This document shows positions 30,059 to 37,780 of a stretch of DNA of 43,365 bases, piece after piece. Where the stretch lies: NCBI GenBank assembly GCA_041481445.1, contig JBGPBV010000044.1:1-43365 (forward strand), read 5' to 3'. A program made the position numbers and the translations under genes. This DNA comes from AA29 sp041481445. Its GTDB lineage: Bacteria > Acidobacteriota > Vicinamibacteria > Fen-336. The notes under the pieces are model-generated. The model was not told the DNA's origin. It searched no databases and worked only from the letters and a program-made list of their open reading frames with translations. How positions within the stretch are numbered: the first letter of the stretch is position 1; each line of letters begins with the position of its first letter.

Positions 30059-33049
30059 GGCAGGCATCGCGTTCAGCAACGCCTGCGCCTCGCGGAGGTC
30101 GACGGTGTCGAGTCCTTCCGTGAACCCGCTGCATGCGTCGGCCAGCGTCCGTCTCGCGTCTGCCTCGCGGCCTTGCTCCCGCCACACGCGACTCACGCTC
30201 ACCACCGCTCGAAGTTCGAGCGCTCTGGCACCCTGCCGGCGCGCGACCTCGATCGCCTTCATCAGGTACTCTTCAGGGGAGCCGGGGTCGCCGAGTGCAT
30301 GACCCGGGATGAGCGCCGCCCGCGGCTCGCCACGCTCCCGGCGACGAAGCAGCTCACCCTTGAGCCGATACAGCTCGGCTTCGTAGAAGCGCTCCCCGGT
30401 CTTCGCGGCAGTGGCGAGCGCTTCCGCGACGGCGGCAAGCCCGTCCGCCGGTGATCCCGAGGTCGTGCAGGCGTCAGCCAGCAGGGCGAGGAAGTAAGGC
30501 CGGAACGCCTCCGATCCGGTATCCCGAGCCGCGGCCGCCCCTCGACGGATCATGGCGATGCCATCCTCGGGCTGACCTTCCCGGCTGATCGCCCAGCCCA
30601 GGAGGATGGTGGCCCAGGCGAGCGTGAGGCCGAAGCCGTGAGCCCGGGCCAGGACCATGGCCGCCTCGGCCCGCTCCCGAACCGCGGGCGCCTCGCCCCG
30701 ACACTGGTGCACTGCCGCCGCAAAGAAGAGGGAAAGGGCCTGGCTGAAGGGATGGGCCAGCTGCTGGGCCAGCGCGATGGACGCTCGGCTCATCTCGACC
30801 GCGCGGTCCGGCCGCCCGAGCAATCCCAGGGTCCAGGCGCCGAAGTAGAGTGCGCAGGCTCCGGCATCGTGGTTCCCATAGAGCGGCGCGAGCAAGCTGT
30901 GCACCTCGGGCTCATACTGCGCGACGCCCCGGGATGAATGATCGAGCGCTTCACGAAGCTCTCCCCGCGAGAACAGAGTCACCCAGAGGGCGTGATGCGC
31001 CTGCAGCACCAGTGGACGATCACCGGCTCGCTCGGCCAATCGCAGGAGGTGCTCTCCAAGGGCGCGAGCTCGGGCGAGCTCCCCGCGTCCCCAGTAGTAC
31101 AACCAGAGGCCCCAGAGCGCCGGGAAGATCCTGGGAGCATCCCCGACCTCCCTGGCCAGTGCGTGTGCGCGAGCGTAGGCGCGCTCGACTTCGAGTGCCG
31201 CCCAGCCGCTGATGGCCCCCCGCTGGCTGCCGAGCGCAATCTGCAAGGCGAGCTCTTGCTGGGCCCGCCCCGGCTGCGCAGGGAAGGTCCGAAGAAGACC
31301 AATCGCCCGCTCGAGGTGCGCGATGGCTTCTCTTGGAGCGTTCCGCCCGATGGCGTTCTGCCCGGCCTCGTCGAGATAACGGACGGCTCTCTCGGTATCG
31401 CGCCCCCGCTCGAAATGCATCGCGAGCTCGGCGGCGATCTCCCTCGACCGCTCGCCGTATCCGGCTTCGACACGCAGGCCCACTCGAGCGTGAAGCGCGG
31501 CACGGCGCCCCGGCGGGACGCGCTCGTAGAGCACCTCACGGTAGAGCGCGTGGAGGAAGGCGTAGCGCGCCGCGATCGTGCCATCCGGCCACTCCTCCGT
31601 TCCGCTCCTCCGGAGGAATTGCTCGCGCCGCGCGAGACCCGTACAGCACGACTCGACCTCCACGCCGCCGAGCTCGACGCCGGCCGCCACCGCGGGTGCG
31701 GCGAATTCGGTCCCGGCCACGCTCGCCACTTCCAGGACGTGCCGGTCGGCCGGGCCGAGCCGATCGAATTGGCGCTCGATCATCGAGCGGACATCCGCCG
31801 GAACGTTGATCGCCACGGTGTCGGCGGGTGCGGCGAACCCCCACCACCCGCCCTGCTCGACGAGCACGCCCCGCGCGACCAGGTCGTCCGCGATGTTCAC
31901 CATGAAGAGGGGATTGCCGTCACTGCGGGCGTGGATCTGTCCGGCGAGGCCTCTCACCTTCGAGTTGAGCTCCGCTCCGACGGAGAATCGCCGGACGAGA
32001 TACTCTTCCACGGCCGCTTCACTGAGACCGTCCAGGGCCAGCTCCCGGCAAAGCCGGTGAAGGTGAAGCTCCTCCTTGACCGTCTTGAGCGGATGCTCCC
32101 TGGCCAGCAACTCGGCCGGTCGATAGGTGCCAAGCACCAGGAGGCGCGCCCGCTCCGGGCGTCGGCCGAGGAACGCCAGCCAGTCCATCGTGGACACATC
32201 GCTCCAATGCAGGTCCTCGAGGCGCAGGATCACCGGCGCGTCGACCGTGAGGACCTCCATGGCCTCGGTCAGCTCGCGGAGCATGCGCTCCTGGATGGCA
32301 GCCTGCGCTCTCCGCTGGAGCTCCCAAAGCTCCCCGGTGCTGACGAGGGACGGCATCTGAACCAGCCAGGTTGGCGCGTGCTGGGCGAGGACCCGGACGA
32401 CGGCGTCGCCGCTTGGTTCCCGACAGAGCCGGGTCAGCGCATCGAGGACCGGCAGGTAGGCTTCTCCCGTACCGTAGTGGTCGACGCACTGCCCTCGACC
32501 GATCCTGATGGGGGCGGTCGCCGCCACCTGGCTCAGGAATGCCTCGACGACCGTCGTCTTGCCGATCCCAGGCTCGCCGGTGACGAAGGCGATCTGTGGC
32601 TCGCCGTTACAGGCCCCGGCGAGCCACTGGTGGAGCTGCTGGAGCTCCGGCTCACGGCCCACGAGAGGGGCCGACGCGGGCGAGCGAACGGCCCGTTGTC
32701 GACCGGGGCCGGAGGGCGGCGCCTCCCTGGACGCGGACGAGGCCCGGGCGATGAAGCGGTAGCCTCTCCGATGGAGCGTCTCGATGTACCGCGGCTGCCT
32801 GGCGTCGTCACGGAGCGCCTTGCGGAGCTCCCGGATGCAGGACGTGAGGGAGCCGTCGCTCACCACGGTCTCCGGCCACACCGCGCGGAACACTTCGTCC
32901 TTGGTCATGACTTCGCCCGCGCGCTCCAGCAGGAAGCGCAATAGGGCGAGCGCCTTGGGCGCGAGCTTCACCTCCTGCCGGCCGCGCCAGAGGCCACGCC
33001 GGGGGTCCAGCCGGTAGTGACCGAACGTAACCGGTTGATTGCCCGGCAC
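30053..33049 (-). CDS. Winged-helix/AAA/TPR transcriptional regulator
   Basis: The protein is about 998 residues. Residues 1-105 form an OmpR/CadC-type winged helix (FGHYRLDPRRGLWRGRQEV, KALALLRFLLERAGEVMTKDEV, IETLHRRGYRFIA). Then comes an AAA/NACHT-type ATPase with LVGRE and Walker A GEPGIGKTT (near 160), and a long TPR-like helical repeat C-terminal half. These are signal-integrating one-component activators related to the adenylate-cyclase-like/SARP group. The start is uncertain. I use a GTG at 33049 because the winged helix begins right after it, and AAGGAGG lies upstream at a longish 14-base distance; there is no better start in frame. It is divergent from the haloperoxidase gene across about 150 bases and may control it. 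Confidence 0.85.
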   Translation of the reverse strand: MPGNQPVTFGHYRLDPRRGLWRGRQEVKLAPKALALLRFLLERAGEVMTKDEVFRAVWPETVVSDGSLTSCIRELRKALRDDARQPRYIETLHRRGYRFIARASSASREAPPSGPGRQRAVRSPASAPLVGREPELQQLHQWLAGACNGEPQIAFVTGEPGIGKTTVVEAFLSQVAATAPIRIGRGQCVDHYGTGEAYLPVLDALTRLCREPSGDAVVRVLAQHAPTWLVQMPSLVSTGELWELQRRAQAAIQERMLRELTEAMEVLTVDAPVILRLEDLHWSDVSTMDWLAFLGRRPERARLLVLGTYRPAELLAREHPLKTVKEELHLHRLCRELALDGLSEAAVEEYLVRRFSVGAELNSKVRGLAGQIHARSDGNPLFMVNIADDLVARGVLVEQGGWWGFAAPADTVAINVPADVRSMIERQFDRLGPADRHVLEVASVAGTEFAAPAVAAGVELGGVEVESCCTGLARREQFLRRSGTEEWPDGTIAARYAFLHALYREVLYERVPPGRRAALHARVGLRVEAGYGERSREIAAELAMHFERGRDTERAVRYLDEAGQNAIGRNAPREAIAHLERAIGLLRTFPAQPGRAQQELALQIALGSQRGAISGWAALEVERAYARAHALAREVGDAPRIFPALWGLWLYYWGRGELARARALGEHLLRLAERAGDRPLVLQAHHALWVTLFSRGELREALDHSSRGVAQYEPEVHSLLAPLYGNHDAGACALYFGAWTLGLLGRPDRAVEMSRASIALAQQLAHPFSQALSLFFAAAVHQCRGEAPAVRERAEAAMVLARAHGFGLTLAWATILLGWAISREGQPEDGIAMIRRGAAAARDTGSEAFRPYFLALLADACTTSGSPADGLAAVAEALATAAKTGERFYEAELYRLKGELLRRRERGEPRAALIPGHALGDPGSPEEYLMKAIEVARRQGARALELRAVVSVSRVWREQGREADARRTLADACSGFTEGLDTVDLREAQALLNAMPAP

Positions 33050-33199
33050 TTTCGTTTGGGCGTCCTCCTTGGAATTTCCCGAGGAAAACGTCAGAGCCTG
33101 CTCATGACTTCTCTTCTTGCCGGTCCGTATATTTCTCGCACAGGCGGAGAACCGTGACAAGCCGGCCGCGAAGGGGAGATTCGTGAGAGGAGGCGCACC

Positions 33200-34480
33200 T
33201 TGAACTCGAACAGGGCCGTCGCGATCTTGGCGAAGGGTGTGGGCGCAGCGTTGTTGGTCTTGCTCTGGTCGGGTCCAGCCCGGGCCGATGTAGTGCTCGA
33301 CTGGAACGGGCTGGCGGCCCAGCTCATCGTTGGACCAGGCGGGGCAAGCAAGGTGCCTCCGCTCGGCCTGGTCGACCTCGCGATTCTTCACACGGCGATC
33401 TACGACGCGGTCAATGCCGTCGAGGGCTTCCCATATGAGCCCTACGGCGTTCAGCCGACCGTCAAGACTCCAGCTTCGGCGGAGGCCGCGGCCGCGCGGG
33501 CCGGTCGAGATGTGCTCCTCGCCCTGTACCCGTCGAGGTCGGCGGACATAGAGGCGCTGTACGCCTCGTCCCTGGCGGCGATCCCCGATGGCCCCGCAAA
33601 GGCCCATGGAGTCGGCGTCGGCCAACAGGCCGCGGCAGGCATCCTGGCCCTCCGGGCCAACGACGGTCGCAACGCCGGAACAACCATCGTCGAGCCTCCT
33701 GAGGCGCCCGGGGTCTGGATAAGGACTCCTCCAGGCTTCTTGGCGCCGCAAGCCCCCTGGGCAGGGTCCATCAAGCCGTGGACCCTGCATCGCCCGGACC
33801 AGTTCCGCCCCGACCCTCCGCCGGAGCTCGATTCCAGGCATTGGGCTCGGGACTACAACGAGGTGAAGGCTCTCGGACCGGGAACGGATAGCACCCGGAC
33901 CGCAGAGCAGACGAACATCGGGATGTTCTGGGCCGACCAGCCGATGCTCCAATGGAACCGTGCCTGGCGCGCGATCTCGATCGGCGCCGGGCTCTCGGTC
34001 CAGGACAACGCACGCCTCTTCGCCATGCTGGCGACGGCGAGCTCAGACTCCTTGATCGCCTGCTGGGAGGCCAAGTATCACTACATGTTCTGGCGTCCGG
34101 TCACCGCGATCCGCGCCGGCGGCGGAAACCCGGAGCTCACGGACGATCCGAGCTGGCTGGGCCTCGTCGTGACGCCGAACCATCCCGAGTACCCGGCCGC
34201 CCACGGCTGCTTCAGCGGAGCGTCCGTGGAGACCCTGTCCTCCTTCTTCGGGACGGACGACTTCACGTTTACCATCGACAGCAACTTCGCGGGCGTCACC
34301 ACGCCCGTGCGCACCTACTCCAGCTTCTCGCAGGCGCTCCAAGAGGTCCTCGACGCCCGAATCTACGGCGGCATGCACTACCGGAACTCGACGCGCCAAG
34401 GCGCGATCATGGGCAAGCATGTCTCCCGTTTCGCGACCCGGCACTTCTTCCGTCGCCAGCGCTGCAACGAACGCCGGTAG
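33200..34480 (+). CDS. Vanadium-dependent haloperoxidase / PAP2-family secreted protein
   Basis: The 426-residue protein has a signal peptide (AALLVLLWSGPARA, cleavage before DVVLDW) and the PAP2/vanadium haloperoxidase vanadate-binding segments KYHYMFWRPVTAIR, NHPEYPAAHGCFSGA and GGMHYRNSTRQG. Such enzymes bind vanadate with the Lys, Arg and His of these motifs and oxidise halides with H2O2, or act as phosphatases. Export means it works outside the cytoplasm. The TTG at 33200 is preceded by GGAGG 6 bases upstream. The gene is divergent from a large wHTH-AAA-TPR regulator. It lies about 5 kb beyond the TolC gene; a link to the peptide is possible only if halogenation occurs after export. Confidence 0.88.
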   Translation: MNSNRAVAILAKGVGAALLVLLWSGPARADVVLDWNGLAAQLIVGPGGASKVPPLGLVDLAILHTAIYDAVNAVEGFPYEPYGVQPTVKTPASAEAAAARAGRDVLLALYPSRSADIEALYASSLAAIPDGPAKAHGVGVGQQAAAGILALRANDGRNAGTTIVEPPEAPGVWIRTPPGFLAPQAPWAGSIKPWTLHRPDQFRPDPPPELDSRHWARDYNEVKALGPGTDSTRTAEQTNIGMFWADQPMLQWNRAWRAISIGAGLSVQDNARLFAMLATASSDSLIACWEAKYHYMFWRPVTAIRAGGGNPELTDDPSWLGLVVTPNHPEYPAAHGCFSGASVETLSSFFGTDDFTFTIDSNFAGVTTPVRTYSSFSQALQEVLDARIYGGMHYRNSTRQGAIMGKHVSRFATRHFFRRQRCNERR

Positions 34481-34631
34481 CCTCACGCCGTAGAGACAAC
34501 CGCGACAGCGTGCCCGGGTGCACGCGCGTACGTAGCCAAGGCCGGCGGAGTACCATGCGCCGATCAGCCTGGCCGCCGTCCCTTGCGATCGTGGCGAGCG
34601 GAGAGGCCCCTGACTGTCGAGGTGCTACCGC

Positions 34632-36320
34632 ATGAAATCGAGCCGACGCCGGTTCTTCCAGACGATGGGCACGGGGGCGGCCGGTCTCACCCTGGGTGGA
34701 CGGGAGGCGGCGGCCGCGCCGGCCGATCCGCCGAGGGCGGAGAAGGACGCCGACGCACCCGTCCTGCTCGTCGGCGAGGACGTCGCCGTGGCCGACACCC
34801 AGTACGGCAAGGTCCGGGGGTACGTCCTGCGCGGGATCCACTATTTCCTCGGCATCCCGTACGGCGCCGACACCTCGGGGGCCAATCGGTTCCTGCCTCC
34901 GCTGAAGCCGAAGGCCTGGACGGGCGTGCGTCCCGCCCTCTGGTGGGGCAACAGCGCGCCCCAGAACATGGACAACCGCTACGCGAACGCCTTCGCCTCG
35001 TTCCGGGATCACTGGAACTACGACGACGTCAGCGAGGATTGCCTCCGGCTCAACGTCTTCACGCCCGCGCTCAAGGACGGGAAGAAGCGGCCCGTCCTGT
35101 TCTGGATCCACGGGGGCGGGTTCACGAACGGCAACGCCATCGAGCAGGACGGCTACAACGGCGAGAACCTGGCGCGGCTGGGCGACGTCGTCTTCTGCTC
35201 GATCAACCACCGCCTGGGTCCGCTCGGCTACTGCGATCTCGCCGGCGTCGGGGGCGAGAAGTACGCCGCCTCCGGCAACGTGGGGATGCTCGACATCGTG
35301 GCCGCCCTGGAATGGGTCCGCGACAACATCGCGAGCTTCGGCGGAGACCCGGGCAACGTCACGATCATGGGCCAGTCCGGGGGCGGGGCGAAGGTCTGCA
35401 CGCTGACCGCGATGCCGTCCGCGAAAGGGCTCTTCCACAAGGCGGTGGTCGAGAGTGGCGCCGCGCTGCGCATGGGCGACAAGGCGACGAGCCAGAAGCT
35501 CGCGTCCTACGTCCTCGCCGAGGCCGGGCTGACGGCGGCCGAGATGGACAAGCTCCAGGCGATGCCCTGGAAGGATTACCTCGCCGCCGCCACCAGGGCG
35601 GGGCAGAAGCTGAGCCAGGAGCTGGGGCCGGCGGGAGGATTGCGCCGGGGATTCAACCCCGTGGTGGATGGAGCGATCCTGCCCCAGGATCCCTACTTCC
35701 CGGAACCCGCCCCCATCGCGGCCGCGGTTCCCATGCTGATCTGCTCGACCGTGGACGAGGCCTCGCCGAGCTGGGCCGACGCCTCCCTCGAGAGCATCAC
35801 GCTCCCGGAGGTCGTGGAGAAGGTGCGGGTCCGCGCCGGGTTCGGCGCCGGCTTCGGGGACAAGGCCAGGGACGTGGTCGACGCTTATGCCAAGGCCTTC
35901 CCCGGCCGCAAGCCGGTCGAGATCTGGTCGCTGGTCAGCTCCAACCGGCAGGCCACGGTCGCCCTCGCCGACGCCAAGTCGAAGCAGCCGGCGCCGGTCT
36001 ACGTGGCCTGGTTCGCCTGGCCGCCACCCCTGTTCGACCGCCGCGCGCGCGCGTTCCACTGCCTGGACATCTGCTTCTGGTTCTACAACACCGACCTCAT
36101 GCTGAGCCATACCGGCGGGGGCGCGCGGCCGAGGAGGCTCGCGGGCCGGATGGCGGGCGCGCTCCTGCAGTTCATGCGGACGGGCGATCCCAACCGCGGA
36201 GGGCTCCCGCCCTGGCCACGCTACACGGCCGCGAAGGGCGAGACCATGGTCCTCGACGACGCCTCCGAGGTCAGGAACGATCCCGACGGGGAGGCGAGAC
36301 GGGCGCTGCCCGCCCTGTGA
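34632..36320 (+). CDS. Tat-exported type-B carboxylesterase
   Basis: The 562-residue protein has a twin-arginine signal (SRRRFFQTMGTGAAGLTLGG), then an alpha/beta hydrolase of the carboxylesterase type: EDCLRLNVFTP, the oxyanion motif HGGGF, the nucleophile Ser249 in GQSGGG, and candidate acid (STVDEASPSW) and His (RAFHCLDIC) regions. The ATG at 34632 has a weak ribosome site but the Tat motif fixes the start. It probably hydrolyses esters in the periplasm. It is 151 bases after the haloperoxidase gene, perhaps in the same direction of transcription, and its 3' end overlaps the convergent sigma factor gene by 50 bases. Confidence 0.9.
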   Translation: MKSSRRRFFQTMGTGAAGLTLGGREAAAAPADPPRAEKDADAPVLLVGEDVAVADTQYGKVRGYVLRGIHYFLGIPYGADTSGANRFLPPLKPKAWTGVRPALWWGNSAPQNMDNRYANAFASFRDHWNYDDVSEDCLRLNVFTPALKDGKKRPVLFWIHGGGFTNGNAIEQDGYNGENLARLGDVVFCSINHRLGPLGYCDLAGVGGEKYAASGNVGMLDIVAALEWVRDNIASFGGDPGNVTIMGQSGGGAKVCTLTAMPSAKGLFHKAVVESGAALRMGDKATSQKLASYVLAEAGLTAAEMDKLQAMPWKDYLAAATRAGQKLSQELGPAGGLRRGFNPVVDGAILPQDPYFPEPAPIAAAVPMLICSTVDEASPSWADASLESITLPEVVEKVRVRAGFGAGFGDKARDVVDAYAKAFPGRKPVEIWSLVSSNRQATVALADAKSKQPAPVYVAWFAWPPPLFDRRARAFHCLDICFWFYNTDLMLSHTGGGARPRRLAGRMAGALLQFMRTGDPNRGGLPPWPRYTAAKGETMVLDDASEVRNDPDGEARRALPAL

Positions 36321-37563
36321 GGCGGCAGGCGCGCACGCGCTTCTCGAGGAAGCGCCGCTCCGGCGGGTTCCGCGCCACGGCCAGCGCGGCCCGGAAGTGC
36401 TCCCGCGCCGCCGGGCCGTTCCCGCGCCGGAGCTCCAGCTCCCCCATCGCCGCCGGGTAGAACGGATAGGAGTCGAGCCGCTCGCGCTGCGCGATCGCGT
36501 GGAGCTCCTCCAGGCCCCGCTCCGGCCCGTCGCGCTGGGCGACGGCGATCGCGCGGTTGAGGGCGACGACGGGCGACGGCGCGATGTCCATCAAGCGGTC
36601 GTAGAGCGAGACGATCGACGCCCAGTCCGTCTCGTGCACGGTGCGGGCGGCGGCGTGGGTGGCCGCGATGGCCGCCTCGACGTGATACGCGGTCAGGTCC
36701 CGTCCCGACGCCGAGCGCTCGAGGAGGGCGAGCCCCTCCGCGACGAGCCGGCCGTCCCAGAGCGATCGGTCCTGGTCCAGGAGCGGGCTCAAGTCACCCG
36801 CGGGGTCGACGCGCGCCGGCAGTCGTGCCGCGTGCAGACACATGAGGGCGGCGAGCGCGCTCGTCTCCGGCCCCGCCGACTTTGGGTGCTCGCGGAGCAA
36901 TGCCGTGAGGCGCATCGCCTCCTGGCAGAGGTCGACGCGGACCGCGGACTCCGCGGAGGCGCCGTGGTAGCCCTCGTTGAACAGGAGGTACAGGGCGCGC
37001 CGGACCGCGGAGAGCCTCGCCGTGAAGTCGGCGGCGCCGAGGTCGAACAGGCGCCGGGAGCCCGCCAGCACCTTCTTCCCACGCGAGATCCGCTTCTCGA
37101 CGGCGGCGCGGCCGGTGAGGAACGCGCTGGCGATCTCCCCGGCGCCGAAGCCGCACAGGATGCTGAGGATGAGCGCGATCTGCGCCTCCTCCGGCAGCCG
37201 CGGGTGACAGCACGAGAACATCATGCGGAGCTGCTCGTCGCGGATCATGGGCGGGGTGAAGGCCTCGTCGACGACGGAGACGAGACCCCGGTCGCTCCCG
37301 AGCCTCCGCGCCACCTCGGGGGCGAAGGTTGCCGCGGTGCGCTCGCGGCGCAGGACGTCGAGGGCGCGGTTCCTGGCCGTGGTCATCAGCCACGCGGACG
37401 GGTTCTCGGGCAGGCCGCGGACCCTCCACACCTCCAGGGCCCGGCAGAACGCGTCCTGCACGACGTCTTCGGCCAGCGCCAGGTTGCGCACGCCGAAGAT
37501 GCGCGTGAGCGCGGCGCGCATGCGTCCCGACTCGCGGCGGAAGAGATGCTCGGTCAGTTCCAA
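36271..37563 (-). CDS. ECF42-like RNA polymerase sigma factor
   Basis: The 430-residue protein has sigma region 2 (LALAEDVVQDAFCRALEVWR, then NPSAWLMTTARNRALDVLRR), region 4 (PEEAQIALILSILCGFGAGEIASAFLTG, VEKRISRGKK) and a long C-terminal TPR-like extension of about 220 residues. That extension is diagnostic of the ECF42 group, which has no anti-sigma factor. Partner genes of that group are usually YCII/DGPF proteins; none is beside it. The TTG at 37563 is chosen because AAGGA lies 4 bases upstream; the upstream in-frame stretch runs into the TonB receptor promoter. It is divergent from the TonB-dependent receptor gene, so it could govern that gene. It overlaps the esterase tail. Confidence 0.88.
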   Translation of the reverse strand: MELTEHLFRRESGRMRAALTRIFGVRNLALAEDVVQDAFCRALEVWRVRGLPENPSAWLMTTARNRALDVLRRERTAATFAPEVARRLGSDRGLVSVVDEAFTPPMIRDEQLRMMFSCCHPRLPEEAQIALILSILCGFGAGEIASAFLTGRAAVEKRISRGKKVLAGSRRLFDLGAADFTARLSAVRRALYLLFNEGYHGASAESAVRVDLCQEAMRLTALLREHPKSAGPETSALAALMCLHAARLPARVDPAGDLSPLLDQDRSLWDGRLVAEGLALLERSASGRDLTAYHVEAAIAATHAAARTVHETDWASIVSLYDRLMDIAPSPVVALNRAIAVAQRDGPERGLEELHAIAQRERLDSYPFYPAAMGELELRRGNGPAAREHFRAALAVARNPPERRFLEKRVRACRLTGRAAPVSPPRRDRS

Positions 37564-37702
37564 TGGGTCCTTATTTATAGTCGATTTCCAGCCCCCGGAT
37601 CGACGGGATGATGCGGGTCGCTCCTTGCCATAACCGCCACCAGGACAAGCACTAAAGACCGTCTGGGACCGCCGCTCGCCGCTCTCACGGGGCCGTCGGT
37701 TG

Positions 37703-37731
37703 AAAATGAAATTGACTTTCAGTTTCATTTT
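37703..37731. promoter_or_regulatory. Fur-like inverted repeat in the TonB-receptor promoter
   Basis: AAAATGAAA (37703-37711) and TTTCATTTT (37723-37731) are perfect 9-bp inverted repeats, with TGAAA-TTGAC-TTTCA nested within. This AT-rich pattern resembles a Fur box and overlaps the predicted -35/-10 region of the receptor gene. Iron-dependent repression is the natural inference. Confidence 0.65.
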
Positions 37732-37739
37732 GATATCGT
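37712..37739 (+). promoter_or_regulatory. Predicted promoter of the TonB-dependent receptor gene
   Basis: TTGACT (37712-37717) and TATCGT (37734-37739) are spaced by 16 bases and lie within or next to the Fur-like palindrome, 41 bases before the ATG at 37781. Confidence 0.45.
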
Positions 37740-37780
37740 TCGCGCCCGATGGGAGACGCCGCGCCCCCCAGGAGGTCTCG

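Noticed and set aside
33050..33199. Promoter boxes in the haloperoxidase/regulator gap (TATATT at 33128-33133 with ATGACT at 33104-33109)
   Set aside because: The boxes are plausible but the -35 matches only four of six bases with 18-base spacing, so I did not annotate them.
34407..36110. Long minus-strand frame antisense to the carboxylesterase
   Set aside because: The plus-strand frame has a Tat signal, GQSGGG and esterase motifs; the antisense product has none.
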